64,000 nucleotides of DNA, taken from contig CALSRG010000003.1 in assembly GCA_943788695.1 (NCBI GenBank), positions 1 to 64,000 on the forward strand, given 5' to 3'. Below are positions 34,120 through 44,118 of this stretch, piece after piece; the first letter of the stretch is position 1, and each line of letters starts with the position of its first letter. Source of the stretch: an uncultured Flavobacteriaceae bacterium. GTDB lineage: Bacteria; Bacteroidota; Bacteroidia; Flavobacteriales; Flavobacteriaceae. The notes beneath the pieces are model-generated. The model did not search any database. It had not been told where the DNA came from and saw only the letters and a program-made list of their open reading frames with translations. Made by a program: the position numbers and the translations under genes.

Positions 34120-35961
34120 TTAATCATGAGATACAGAATGCTTCCGCTCTAATTCAGCTTGAAATTCTTCCATTACTGGCCGAACAGTGCTCTCAGGTAA
34201 ATCAGAAATTTTAATGTACATCAGGCCATCAACAGCATTGTTAAAGCGTGGGTCAACATTGAAAGCCAACAAACGCGCATTTTGTTTGATGTATTTTTTT
34301 AATAAAACAGGGAGTCTTAAATTTCCAGGTTCTACTTCATCAATAATTTTGTCAAATTTATTCAAATCGGCTTCTGTGGCATCAAAAATAAATTCTTTAT
34401 CGGCATCTTTGAGTTTCACTTTGAATTCTTTTTTGGGTCGGACAAATTGTGCCAAATAAGGATCGTAGTAGTGTGATCTCATAAATTCGATCATTAATGA
34501 TTTTGAAAAATTTGAAAATTGGTTGGAGATGCTAACACCTCCAATAAGAAACTGATGATCTGGATGCCTCAAAGTGGTATGAACAATACCTTTCCATAAC
34601 AAAAATAATGGCATTGGTTTTTGCTGATATGCCTTGATGATAAAGGCCCTACCCATCTCTATAGATTTTGATAATAAATCGTGGATTTCAGGCTCAAACC
34701 GGAATAAGCTGTGAAGATAAAACCCTTCAATCCCACGCTCCTGATAAATGTGCCGACCTAATCCCATGCGATATGCGCCAGCCAATAACTGATGCTCTTC
34801 ATCCCACAAAAACAAATGGTGATAATATTGATCAAATTCATCCAAATCAATAGCCTTGTTAGTCCCCTCGCCAATTGCACGAAACGTAATTTCTCTGAGT
34901 CTTCCGATTTCTCTTAAAATATTTGGAATCTGATCGGTTTGTGCCAGATACACTTCGTAGCTTTTGCTTTTCAACAAACGACTGTCGGTCATCCTCAATG
35001 CGTTAACCTCTTTAATCATTTCATCTTGATCTACTGCTCCCGCAATAGCTTTAGGGTTTTTATGAATAGGATTCCTAAGCGTTGATGATATTTGTGAAAT
35101 GATTTTTTCTTTATCATTAAAAGCTTTTGATAAAATATAAGTCTTACCTCTAACAAAATCTGTAAACTCCTCCAAACTGGCATGCTGCGCTTGATCAGAT
35201 ACCGAAATGGGTTTTCCTACGCGAACTTTAATAATTCGTCTTTTTTGAGTAAATAATTCCGAAGGTAATTTCGCAGTTCTGAGCGTACTGCTTATTCTAG
35301 AAAGCCAATAAAAAAGACGGCTATTTTTAGCGTGAAAATATATAGGTACTATAGGTACTCCGGCTTTTTTTGCAAGTTTCATTACGGCTATTTCCCAAGG
35401 TTTATCAACAATTAATTTCCCGTCTTTATAGGTTGACACTTCGCCTGCCGGAAAAATTCCAATAGGATGTCCGTCTTTTAAATGTTGCAAAGCACGTTTG
35501 AATCCAATAACGCTAGACTTATCGTCCTTTCTATCTTCGAAGGGATTTACAGGCATTATATATGATTCTAAAGGGGCGATGCGATGTAATAAAAAATTAG
35601 CAATAATTTTAAAATCACCCCTTTGCTCTATCATCAGTTTTAGCAATAAAATACCGTCAATTCCGCCAAGCGGATGATTAGAGATCGTAATATAAGCCCC
35701 GTCTTTTGGAAGTCTTTTCATGTCTTCCTCGGGAATTTCGAAATGTATATTGAATGACCTCAATATACCATTCATAAAATCTAATCCCTCGAGATGGCTA
35801 TTCTTTTTGTAAATGGAATTAATGGAAGAAATTTTTAAAACTCTCAATATGATCCACCCGAAAAAGGTGCCTATAAAACCGTATTTGTCGGCTTTGATTA
35901 CCCTTGCCACTTCTTTGGCAGTAACAATAGATTGTATTTTTAATTTAGGCTGTGGTGACAA
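34120..35961 (-). CDS. Bifunctional acyltransferase (OlsF/Gls-like amino-acid lipid synthase)
   Basis: This 613-residue fusion starts with a PlsC-type acyltransferase (residues about 25-290) bearing ISNHPLGGIDGILLL (HPLGGID, an HxxxxxD form) and GIFPAGEVST. The C-terminal part (about 320-600) matches OlsB/hemolysin-type N-acyltransferases (GRLREITFRAIGEGT, then GAYRMGLGRHIY and the KGIVHTT region). In OlsF-type enzymes the C-terminal half attaches a fatty acid to an amino acid and the N-terminal half adds a second one. The amino acid (ornithine, glycine or other) cannot be read. The start overlaps the aspartate-kinase end by 17 bp. Confidence 0.83.
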   Translation of the reverse strand: MSPQPKLKIQSIVTAKEVARVIKADKYGFIGTFFGWIILRVLKISSINSIYKKNSHLEGLDFMNGILRSFNIHFEIPEEDMKRLPKDGAYITISNHPLGGIDGILLLKLMIEQRGDFKIIANFLLHRIAPLESYIMPVNPFEDRKDDKSSVIGFKRALQHLKDGHPIGIFPAGEVSTYKDGKLIVDKPWEIAVMKLAKKAGVPIVPIYFHAKNSRLFYWLSRISSTLRTAKLPSELFTQKRRIIKVRVGKPISVSDQAQHASLEEFTDFVRGKTYILSKAFNDKEKIISQISSTLRNPIHKNPKAIAGAVDQDEMIKEVNALRMTDSRLLKSKSYEVYLAQTDQIPNILREIGRLREITFRAIGEGTNKAIDLDEFDQYYHHLFLWDEEHQLLAGAYRMGLGRHIYQERGIEGFYLHSLFRFEPEIHDLLSKSIEMGRAFIIKAYQQKPMPLFLLWKGIVHTTLRHPDHQFLIGGVSISNQFSNFSKSLMIEFMRSHYYDPYLAQFVRPKKEFKVKLKDADKEFIFDATEADLNKFDKIIDEVEPGNLRLPVLLKKYIKQNARLLAFNVDPRFNNAVDGLMYIKISDLPESTVRPVMEEFQAELERKHSVSHD

Positions 35962-37198
35962 ATTGTAGGCGTTTTTCAGTAAATTGTTTCATAAGTATAC
36001 CAGTTATACTCGAAATAAAGGGGGGGTGGTCTGTTTTCGGATTGGTGATCGTATAAAGTTTGACATTTTCCTGAATGGTCAATTTATAATTTGCTCTTAA
36101 ATCTTGTAGCAGCCTTTCTTTGTAATTAAATGGGTCGGAAAAACAAACTGACAAGCTAATTGCAGAATTTTGTGTAAGTCTGACCTTCATATGATAAGAA
36201 TCTAGTAATCCTGCTATTTTAATGAATTGTTTTTCCATGATATAGGAAAAATCTAAGGTGCTTAAAGTGATCAGTGTTTGATGTTCTAAAATCATATAAC
36301 AGCAAATATGATCTGCCATGTTTTTGTCTTTTAAAATCGCTGTTCCTGGTTCATTGGGATTTTGAAATGACTTAACAAATAATGGAATTTCTTTTTGATA
36401 AAGTGGTTGTAAGGTTTTAGGGTGAATCACAGTAGCGCCATAATAGGCCTGCTCTATAGCTTCATTATATGACATTTGAGGAATCAGTTGGGCTTTGTCA
36501 AACACCTTTGGATCAGCATTCAATATACCAGGGACATCTTTCCAAACTGTAACCGCAGATGCATTGATGCAATATCCAAAAATAGCAGCAGAATAGTCAC
36601 TGCCTTCTCTACCTAAGGTTGTGGTAAAATTGTTTGAGTCACTGCCAATAAAACCTTGAGTAATATATATTTTACCCAGATTGATGGCTCTGTTTATATT
36701 ATTTTGAGTCTCATTCAAATTAAGGCTTGCGCTTCTATAAACATCGTCAGTTTTGATTAACTCTCTGGCATCTAACCATTCGTTTTCAATGCCATGATCA
36801 TTTAAGAAATGACTGATAATTGAAGTTGATGCCAATTCTCCAACACCAACAATTTGATCGTAAACGAAATTATAATTATTTGATTTATTTGTATCGAGAA
36901 ACCTACTAGCCCCCTCAAAAAAGCTGCCAATGATATGATATATCGGATGTTTATCGTCTTCAAAAAGATCAATTAAAATGGTGCTGTGAAACTTTCGAAC
37001 ATCCTGAAGAAGGCTTTTAACCGATTTCCTATCAATAAAATAACAATTAACAACTGCTTCTAGAGCATTTGTTGTTTTGTCCATGGCAGAGACCACAACA
37101 ACATTTGGGCTTTTTGCCTGCAATTTTAGAACATTTAAAAAGTTCTTAACAGCTTCGGCATTTTTTACAGAGGCCCCACCAAACTTATATACTTCCAT
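35945..37198 (-). CDS. Aspartate kinase
   Basis: This 417-residue monofunctional aspartokinase has the N-terminal signature VYKFGGASVKNAEAV, TTLGREGSDYSAAIFG and the VWKDVPGILNADP segment. The C-terminal ~150 residues form ACT-like regulatory domains. It phosphorylates aspartate at the head of the lysine, threonine and methionine pathways. It overlaps the GNAT gene upstream by 14 bp and the acyltransferase gene downstream by 17 bp. Confidence 0.93.
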   Translation of the reverse strand: MEVYKFGGASVKNAEAVKNFLNVLKLQAKSPNVVVVSAMDKTTNALEAVVNCYFIDRKSVKSLLQDVRKFHSTILIDLFEDDKHPIYHIIGSFFEGASRFLDTNKSNNYNFVYDQIVGVGELASTSIISHFLNDHGIENEWLDARELIKTDDVYRSASLNLNETQNNINRAINLGKIYITQGFIGSDSNNFTTTLGREGSDYSAAIFGYCINASAVTVWKDVPGILNADPKVFDKAQLIPQMSYNEAIEQAYYGATVIHPKTLQPLYQKEIPLFVKSFQNPNEPGTAILKDKNMADHICCYMILEHQTLITLSTLDFSYIMEKQFIKIAGLLDSYHMKVRLTQNSAISLSVCFSDPFNYKERLLQDLRANYKLTIQENVKLYTITNPKTDHPPFISSITGILMKQFTEKRLQFVTTA

Positions 37199-37676
37199 CT
37201 TGAGTTTGTATAAATCGTTTCAATCCAGTTTCATCCATTTGCGTCAAATACCAGTCTTTCATAATTGTAGCACCAGTTTTTTTATAAAATGAAATGGCGT
37301 TCTTATTCCAGTCTAAAACGACCCATTCTACCCGACGCACCTTTTGGTTTGCGGCATATCTCATGACTCTAGTGTACAGTGCGCCGCCGATACCTTTTCC
37401 ACGATAGGCGGCTTTAACAATTAAATCTTCCAAATGGATGGTTCGGCCCACCCAAGTTGAAAACCTAAAATATATAAAAGCCATACCAACGACAACGCCT
37501 CCTTCTTCGGCGATAAAACACTTAAATTCGGGGTGTGACCCAAATCCAGCTTCCTCTAGTTCTGCTTCTGTAACAACAACTGATTCTGGTTCTTTTTCGA
37601 AAACGGCCAATTCTCGAATTAGATTTAGAATTTCTGGGACATCCGATTTTTTGGCTTCTCGTGTGCTAAATGGCAT
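37185..37676 (-). CDS. GNAT N-acetyltransferase (diamine/spermidine-type)
   Basis: This 163-residue single GNAT domain has the acetyl-CoA loop KAAYRGKGIGGALYTRVM and the C-terminal WNKNAISFYKKTGA. The DWYLTQMDE ending and size fit spermidine/thialysine-type acetyltransferases, but substrate is not shown. It overlaps the aspartate-kinase start by 14 bp and leads a minus-strand unit of three genes. Confidence 0.82.
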   Translation of the reverse strand: MPFSTREAKKSDVPEILNLIRELAVFEKEPESVVVTEAELEEAGFGSHPEFKCFIAEEGGVVVGMAFIYFRFSTWVGRTIHLEDLIVKAAYRGKGIGGALYTRVMRYAANQKVRRVEWVVLDWNKNAISFYKKTGATIMKDWYLTQMDETGLKRFIQTQDGSI

Positions 37677-37783
37677 GATGATAAAATCTTCTCAAATATA
37701 GTTCAAAGTTCAGTACGATTTAACCTCAATTCATACTAGTAGTAAGGTAATTTTTTTGATATTTGTATGAAATCCCTTTTCAC

Positions 37784-38791
37784 ATGTCCAAAATTAATCA
37801 AACCTTAGGTGAATTTATCATTGACCATCAATCGTCTTTTAAATATTCTTCGGGTGAATTATCCAGATTAATTAACTCCATTCGATTAGCAGCTAAGGTT
37901 GTGAATTACGAGGTCAATAAGGCTGGATTAGTTGATATTTTAGGGGATTTTGGAGATACCAATATTCAGGGCGAAGCACAACAGAAATTAGATGTTTATG
38001 CTCATGATAAATTTGTTCAAACGCTGACAAAAAGAAATATTGTTTGTGGAATTGCCAGTGAAGAAGAAGACGACTTTATCAGTATCAATAGTCTAGATGC
38101 CAACAATCAAAACAAATATGTTGTGCTCATTGATCCATTAGACGGCTCTTCCAATATTGATGTCAATGTATCGGTTGGGACTATTTTTTCCGTATACCGT
38201 CGGGTTACCCCAATTGGATCACCAGTACTGCTCGAGGATTTTTTACAAAAGGGCAGTCAGCAAGTTGCTGCAGGTTATGTGATTTATGGAACATCAACCA
38301 TGTTGGTTTATACTACTGGTTATGGTGTTAATGGATTCACCTTGAATCCGGCCATAGGTACTTTTTATTTGTCTCATCCAAACATGCAGTTTCCAGATTT
38401 AGGCAATATTTATTCCATCAACGAAGGGAATTATGTTCATTTCCCAAAAGGTGTCAAAGCGTATTTAAAATACTGCCAAATGGAAGAGGGAGATAGGCCT
38501 TACACCTCCCGTTATATTGGTTCTTTGGTTTCTGATTGTCACAGAAATATGATTAAAGGAGGAATTTATTTGTATCCTGAAACGATGCAAAATCCAGCTG
38601 GCAAATTGCGGCTGCTCTATGAGTGCAATCCAATGGCTTTTATTACTGAACAAGCTGGAGGTAAGGCTAGCAATGGTTTTAAGAGGATCATGGAGGTTGA
38701 ACCACAAACGCTACATCAGCGTGTACCGTTTTATTGTGGCAATAAAAAAATGGTAAGTACCCTTGAATCTTTTATGAAAGAAAACCCTTAA
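37784..38791 (+). CDS. fbp: Class 1 fructose-1,6-bisphosphatase
   Basis: This protein has 335 residues from ATG 37784; an in-frame TTG at 37763 is upstream. The metal-binding motif [25 protein letters not shown] and [10 protein letters not shown] identify class I FBPase. It catalyses the committed step of gluconeogenesis. The stop overlaps the convergent TerB-like gene by 4 bp. Confidence 0.95.
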   Translation: MSKINQTLGEFIIDHQSSFKYSSGELSRLINSIRLAAKVVNYEVNKAGLVDILGDFGDTNIQGEAQQKLDVYAHDKFVQTLTKRNIVCGIASEEEDDFISINSLDANNQNKYVVLIDPLDGSSNIDVNVSVGTIFSVYRRVTPIGSPVLLEDFLQKGSQQVAAGYVIYGTSTMLVYTTGYGVNGFTLNPAIGTFYLSHPNMQFPDLGNIYSINEGNYVHFPKGVKAYLKYCQMEEGDRPYTSRYIGSLVSDCHRNMIKGGIYLYPETMQNPAGKLRLLYECNPMAFITEQAGGKASNGFKRIMEVEPQTLHQRVPFYCGNKKMVSTLESFMKENP

Positions 38792-39210
38792 GCAATCATA
38801 GCAGCAGCAAACTCCTCGGCATCTTCAGCTTCTTTTGCGCAATGCAGTGCTTTTGTTACGATACTGTCGATATTGTTTGAATCGAAGCCTAGTCCAACAG
38901 CAATTTTTGTCATAAGCATTACTTCATACTTTTCCTGAATCTGGTCGGCGTTAACCATTCTTGCCAAATCATATAAGCGCTCATAACGATGCTCAATGGA
39001 TATGGGAGGGTTGATTGGATGACTGTTATAGTCTTTGAGAATCGCAGCGTATTCATCAGATTCAATATTTAAACGTTGGGCTAAACGGTCGAGAAATGCC
39101 TTTTCTTGGTCCGTAATAACCCCGTCACCCATGGCTATTCGAACGATAGCCGCAAAGTGATCTTGGTTTCTTTTTTGAAAGCCTGAATCAAATAAATCGG
39201 AAATGGACAT
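38788..39210 (-). CDS. TerB-like tellurite-resistance-family protein
   Basis: This 140-residue all-helical protein resembles the TerB/DjlA-N fold: [20 protein letters not shown] in the first half and [18 protein letters not shown] in the second. The acidic [10 protein letters not shown] segment is typical for TerB metal binding. Specific function is unknown. It lies alone between fbp and mfd, convergent with fbp and divergent from mfd. Confidence 0.7.
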   Translation of the reverse strand: MSISDLFDSGFQKRNQDHFAAIVRIAMGDGVITDQEKAFLDRLAQRLNIESDEYAAILKDYNSHPINPPISIEHRYERLYDLARMVNADQIQEKYEVMLMTKIAVGLGFDSNNIDSIVTKALHCAKEAEDAEEFAAAMIA

Positions 39211-39291
39211 AGTTTGTTTTTATGATCTTCAAATATACGTTAATCGTCGTTTTTGATATTGAAAAAATTAAAAAAATTGGAACCATCCGAC

Positions 39292-39299
39292 TATATTTG
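39292..39299 (+). promoter_or_regulatory. Putative -7 box for mfd (TATATTTG)
   Basis: TATATTTG matches TAnnTTTG. It lies inside the upstream open frame from ATG 39222 and ends 15 bases before the TTG at 39315, supporting the later start for mfd. Confidence 0.45.
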
Positions 39300-39314
39300 C
39301 CCAAAAGTAACGCC

Positions 39315-42300
39315 TTGGGGAAATCCCAAATATTTGATGTATTTGAACGGTCTTTGCCTTTGCAAAAACTGAAATCTTCTGTGACCCAAAATGAATCTCC
39401 TATTCAGGTTGTTGGCTTAGTTGGTTCAGCTGCATCAGTTGCTGTGTCTCAGTTGTTTGAATCGTCTGAAAATTCATTGTTATTTATTTTAAACGATAAA
39501 GAGCAATCTGCCTACCATTTAAATGATTTGGAGCAACTTCTTCCTGATCGAAAAGTATTGTTTTTTCCGTCTAGCCATCGTCGGCCTTATACCCTCGAAC
39601 AAACTGAAAACGCAAATGTGCTGATGCGTGCAGAGGTGCTCAATACAATTGCAAATTCTAAAGAAGCTGTTTTGGTTGTCGCTTATCCAGATGCTCTATT
39701 TGAAAAAGTCATTACCAAAAAAAAACTCATTCAACATGTGTTACCCATTTCTGTAGGTGAGAAAATCACTATTGATGACTTGAATCAAACCTTGTTTGAT
39801 ATGCATTTTGAACGGGTTGATTTTGTTACAGAACCTGGACAGTTTTCGGTTAGAGGTGGTCTGGTCGATGTTTTTTCTTTTTCTCATGACGTGCCTCATA
39901 GAATAGAATTTTTTGGGAATGAAATAGAGTCTATTCGCAGCTTTGATCTTGAAACACAACTCTCAATTGAAACGTCTAAGTCGATTCAAATTTTACCAAA
40001 CGTTGAATTGAAAAATCTAGAGATCGAAAGAGAATCTTTAATCACCTTTTTAGGTGAAAAAACGTTAGTGGTTGCTGACCGACTGCAATTAATTTGTGAT
40101 CGACTTGATGGTTTGTTTGAAAAAGCGAACATTAATTTCAGTAATACAAATACCGACATCAAATATTCAAAACCAGAGCAGTTGTTTTGCGACAGTTCGT
40201 CTTTTATCAAGGATTTAAAAATCCAAAAATTGGTCGGTCTGAGCGCTATTCCCGAACAATATTTTAAGTCTCAAGAAAACCTCACTTTTAATATAAGACC
40301 CCAACCGACATTTAACAAACACTTTGATTTGTTATTCGAAAATTTAAATGAGCTAACAGAATTGGGCTATACCAATTACATTTGCTGTAATTCTAAACAA
40401 CAGGCCAAGCGATTTTCTGATATTATGGAAAGTGCAAAAACGTCTGCAAATTTTAAAATCCTAGAGTTGCCTCTTCACGAAGGTTTTATTGACGATGATC
40501 TAAAATTGGTTTGCTATACAGATCATCAGATTTTTGAAAGGTTTCAAAAATTTACCCTAAAACACAACTTTGACAAACAGCAGGCTATTAGCATAAAGGA
40601 ATTGAATGCACTACGTATTGGCGACTTTGTAACACATATTGACCATGGGGTTGGTCGATTTGCAGGTCTTCAAAAAATTGAGGTAGAAGGTAAATTTCAA
40701 GAAGCCATTAAATTGATTTATGCAGAGCGTGATATATTATATTTGAGTATACATGCACTACACAAGATTTCGAAATTTAATGGCAAAGAGGGAACGGCAC
40801 CAAAACTATATAAACTTGGTAGTAAAGCGTGGACAGCTCTAAAGCAAAAAACCAAATCTAGGGTTAAGGAAATTGCCTTTAATTTGATTCAATTGTATGC
40901 CGAACGTCGCTCAAAACGTGGATTTCAATTTGCTCCAGACACCTATTTGCAGCATGAGTTAGAAGCATCTTTTATTTATGAAGATACACCGGATCAAATG
41001 ACTGCAACTGCTGATGTGAAAGCTGATATGGAAAGCGATCGTCCGATGGATCGACTGGTGTGTGGGGATGTTGGATTTGGAAAGACAGAGGTTGCCATTC
41101 GGGCAGCATTTAAAGCAGTGGATAATGGCAAACAAGTAGCAGTTTTAGTGCCAACAACCATTTTGGCATTTCAACATCAAAAGACTTTTGTCGACCGTTT
41201 TTCTGAACTACCCGTTACCGTGGACTATTTAAATAGATTTCGTTCAGTAGCAGACCGAAAAGACATACTTAAGCGTCTGGAGAACGGTCAAATTGATATT
41301 ATAATTGGAACACACCAATTGATTAACCCAGCCATTAAATTTAAGGATCTTGGTCTATTAATTGTAGATGAGGAACAAAAATTTGGTGTAGCTGCAAAAG
41401 ACAAACTTAAAACTCTGAAGGCTGATGTAGATGTATTAACTCTAACAGCAACACCAATTCCTCGAACCCTTCAGTTTTCACTTATGGCTGCGAGAGATTT
41501 ATCTATTATTAATACACCTCCACCGAACAGATATCCAATCGACAGTCAAGTTATTCGATTTAGTGAAACCTTGATTCGAGACGCTATAAGCTATGAAATT
41601 GAGCGTGGTGGACAAGTTTTTTTTGTTCACAATAGAATTCAGAATATAAAGGAAGTGGCTGGTATGATTCAAAGGTTGGTGCCAGACGCTAAAGTGGGTG
41701 TTGGACATGGTCAATTGGATGGCAAAAAATTGGAGGCCTTGATGATTGATTTTATGACTGGGCAATTTGACGTTTTGGTAAGTACTACGATTATTGAAAG
41801 CGGTTTAGACGTGCCAAATGCCAATACCATGATCATTAATAATGCGAACAATTTTGGATTAAGTGATTTGCACCAAATGCGAGGCAGGGTAGGACGAAGT
41901 AACAAAAAAGCATTCTGCTATTTTATTACACCAGAGTACAGCGAGATGACTGATGATGCACGAAAACGAATTCAAGCCCTCGAGCAAAATTCTGGATTGG
42001 GTAGCGGTTTCAATATTGCCATGAAAGATCTTGAAATTCGAGGAGCAGGAGATTTGCTTGGCGGCGAACAAAGTGGGTTTATTAATGAAATAGGATTCGA
42101 AACCTATCAAAAAATTCTTAATGAAGCCATCGAAGAACTCAAACAAAAGGAATTTTCAGAGCTTTATGATTCTGAGCCCAAGAAAGGATCATTTGTAAAA
42201 GATGTGGCCATTGATACTGACTTTGATTTACGGTTGCCTGATGATTATGTAAATGTGGTTGCTGAACGTTTGGAGTTGTATACACAATTGAGTGAAATTA

Positions 42301-42668
42301 AAAATCAAGAGGCATTGACTTTATTTGAAACCTCATTAAAGGATCGGTTTGGACCGATGCCTCAACCATGTAAAGATTTAATGGTGAGTGTGCAATTGAA
42401 ATGGTTGGCGGCACACTATGGCATGGAACGTTTAGTGATGAAAAACAACAAATTTTTAGCCTATTTTATTGGGGACCAGAATAGTGATTTTTATCAGGGT
42501 ACTGCATTTAATGCCGTTTTAAAATTTGCTCAAAAAAACCCTCAACTCTGCAAAATAAAGGAAAAACAGACCAAAATAGGTCTTCGTCTTTTAATGGTCT
42601 GTGAACCGTTACAATCCGTAGAAGAGGTTTTTAATCTGCTAAGTTGTATTGAAATAGATGTAGTTTAA
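39315..42668 (+). CDS. mfd: Transcription-repair coupling factor
   Basis: This Mfd protein has about 1117 residues. In order are a UvrB-like N-terminal region, the RNA-polymerase-interacting domain (IGDFVTHIDHGVGRFAGL), the RecG-like helicase with Walker A GDVGFGKTE, DEEQKFG, TATPIPRTLQF and MRGRVGRSNKK, and the C-terminal TRCF domain. It removes stalled RNA polymerase and recruits UvrA. The frame is open to ATG 39222, but homology begins near 39315, a -7 box lies at 39292-39299 and the first 30 codons look non-homologous, so TTG 39315 is preferred. Confidence 0.93.
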   Translation: MGKSQIFDVFERSLPLQKLKSSVTQNESPIQVVGLVGSAASVAVSQLFESSENSLLFILNDKEQSAYHLNDLEQLLPDRKVLFFPSSHRRPYTLEQTENANVLMRAEVLNTIANSKEAVLVVAYPDALFEKVITKKKLIQHVLPISVGEKITIDDLNQTLFDMHFERVDFVTEPGQFSVRGGLVDVFSFSHDVPHRIEFFGNEIESIRSFDLETQLSIETSKSIQILPNVELKNLEIERESLITFLGEKTLVVADRLQLICDRLDGLFEKANINFSNTNTDIKYSKPEQLFCDSSSFIKDLKIQKLVGLSAIPEQYFKSQENLTFNIRPQPTFNKHFDLLFENLNELTELGYTNYICCNSKQQAKRFSDIMESAKTSANFKILELPLHEGFIDDDLKLVCYTDHQIFERFQKFTLKHNFDKQQAISIKELNALRIGDFVTHIDHGVGRFAGLQKIEVEGKFQEAIKLIYAERDILYLSIHALHKISKFNGKEGTAPKLYKLGSKAWTALKQKTKSRVKEIAFNLIQLYAERRSKRGFQFAPDTYLQHELEASFIYEDTPDQMTATADVKADMESDRPMDRLVCGDVGFGKTEVAIRAAFKAVDNGKQVAVLVPTTILAFQHQKTFVDRFSELPVTVDYLNRFRSVADRKDILKRLENGQIDIIIGTHQLINPAIKFKDLGLLIVDEEQKFGVAAKDKLKTLKADVDVLTLTATPIPRTLQFSLMAARDLSIINTPPPNRYPIDSQVIRFSETLIRDAISYEIERGGQVFFVHNRIQNIKEVAGMIQRLVPDAKVGVGHGQLDGKKLEALMIDFMTGQFDVLVSTTIIESGLDVPNANTMIINNANNFGLSDLHQMRGRVGRSNKKAFCYFITPEYSEMTDDARKRIQALEQNSGLGSGFNIAMKDLEIRGAGDLLGGEQSGFINEIGFETYQKILNEAIEELKQKEFSELYDSEPKKGSFVKDVAIDTDFDLRLPDDYVNVVAERLELYTQLSEIKNQEALTLFETSLKDRFGPMPQPCKDLMVSVQLKWLAAHYGMERLVMKNNKFLAYFIGDQNSDFYQGTAFNAVLKFAQKNPQLCKIKEKQTKIGLRLLMVCEPLQSVEEVFNLLSCIEIDVV

Positions 42669-43024
42669 AAATGATAAAACGCATCTTTAATGTGTTCGAT
42701 TTCATTTGACTTTTCTGATTGTACTATAGCAATGATATCGAAGCGCACTTCAACTGGAGTTGTAAAATTTTGAACAAAATGATCAAGCGCTAATACCAAA
42801 TTATTGATTTGTTTGGGTTTGACAAATTCTTGAGGGTTGCCAAAATCTCTTGAAGATCTGGTTTTGACTTCCACCTCAATGATTATGTCTTTAGTTCGAG
42901 CAATTAAATCGATTTCTGATTTGAGATATCTATAATTTCTAGCCAAAATGATATAACCCTCCTTTTCAAGATACGCTGCTGCAAGGTTCTCTCCGTTTCT
43001 TCCAAGTTCATGTCGTACCTCCAT
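42665..43024 (-). CDS. YraN/UPF0102 family nuclease-like protein
   Basis: This 119-residue protein has the YraN pattern: HELGRNGENLAAAYLEKEGY, LKSEIDLIA, then IIEVEVKTRSSRDFGNPQ. The E/D-x-E-V-K core is like that of restriction-endonuclease folds. Function is unsettled. It is convergent with mfd, with a 4-bp overlap. Confidence 0.85.
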   Translation of the reverse strand: MEVRHELGRNGENLAAAYLEKEGYIILARNYRYLKSEIDLIARTKDIIIEVEVKTRSSRDFGNPQEFVKPKQINNLVLALDHFVQNFTTPVEVRFDIIAIVQSEKSNEIEHIKDAFYHF

Positions 43025-43030
43025 GAGTTT

Positions 43031-44041
43031 TTAGTATTCAAGTGAACTGCTTTGTTTGGTAACAAGAAGAGTTGCCAATTTACCGAAATAAAACGCTCTA
43101 TTCTCATTTTCGTGCCCAGCTGGAAATCCAAATGCAATAGGAATATCTTTTCTGCCAACGGCTTCTACAATGACCTCCTCAATTGATTTTTCAAATTCAG
43201 GACTGTTCTTTTTGATATTGGAAAAATCGCCAACTAATACACCCGAACATTTTTCAAACACGCCCGCTCTTTTAAGGGATTGTAGCATCCGATCAATTTG
43301 GTACATATATTCTCCAATTTCTTCTAAAAAGACAATTTTTCCAGTATAATCTATGGTTGATTTTGAGCCCAACAAAGCCGATAGAAGCGTTAAATTTCCG
43401 CCGATCACTGGGGCAGTAACGCTTCCATTTTGATTTTGAGGAGATGGGTCAAAATGAAATTTCAACACATTTCCAAAAAGAGCATCATACAAACTCGAAA
43501 TACTGGTCTCTATTTCTGAATATTCATTTTCAAAATTGACGGCCATCATACCATGAATACTTTCATAATTAAGCTTATGAAGCTGAGAATGAAATGCAGT
43601 GATATCCGAGTAACCAATAAACCACTTAGGATGCTTTGTAAATGACATATAATCCAATTCGTCCATAATTCGCATACTACCATATCCGCCTCGAGCGCAC
43701 CATATGGCCTTAATTGACGGGTCGTTTAAAAGAGATTGCAGTATTGATAGACGTCGATCATCAGCACCAGCAAAATGACCCTCTGCCTCAAGGATATTTG
43801 CACCAACAACCACATTAAGACCCCAAGATTGCGCTTGTTTAATAGCCAAGTCAACAGCTTCTGATTTCGACCCCAGCTGACCAGCAGGAGCTACGATGGC
43901 AATAGTATCACCAATTGATAAAAATGGAGGTTGTATATATGTCTGTTTTGTCATAATTGAAAGAGATTGGCTGAAACTAAGTTGTGAATTAAGAAATAAT
44001 AGAATTCCACAAGTGAATAAAATCAATGATTTTGGAGCCAT
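43031..44041 (-). CDS. LD-carboxypeptidase (S66 family)
   Basis: This 336-residue protein has an N-terminal hydrophobic segment (LILFTCGILLFLNSQLSFS) that looks like a signal peptide; an inner start at MTKQTYIQ is also possible. The nucleophile motif IGYSDIT, the glutamate in FLEEIGE and the histidine in PAGHENENR match S66 peptidases. It would cleave the terminal D-Ala from tetrapeptides during murein recycling. It lies 6 bp upstream of yraN. Confidence 0.86.
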   Translation of the reverse strand: MAPKSLILFTCGILLFLNSQLSFSQSLSIMTKQTYIQPPFLSIGDTIAIVAPAGQLGSKSEAVDLAIKQAQSWGLNVVVGANILEAEGHFAGADDRRLSILQSLLNDPSIKAIWCARGGYGSMRIMDELDYMSFTKHPKWFIGYSDITAFHSQLHKLNYESIHGMMAVNFENEYSEIETSISSLYDALFGNVLKFHFDPSPQNQNGSVTAPVIGGNLTLLSALLGSKSTIDYTGKIVFLEEIGEYMYQIDRMLQSLKRAGVFEKCSGVLVGDFSNIKKNSPEFEKSIEEVIVEAVGRKDIPIAFGFPAGHENENRAFYFGKLATLLVTKQSSSLEY

Positions 44042-44093
44042 GATTGCCTTTTGAGTAAAATTACATTTTTTTTCGAAATGGTATCTAAATGCC

Positions 44094-44101
44094 TAACTTT
44101 G
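44094..44101 (+). promoter_or_regulatory. Putative -7 box for metG (TAACTTTG)
   Basis: TAACTTTG matches TAnnTTTG and ends 17 bases before the metG ATG. Confidence 0.45.
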
Positions 44102-44118
44102 ACCTTCATTAATTTCAG

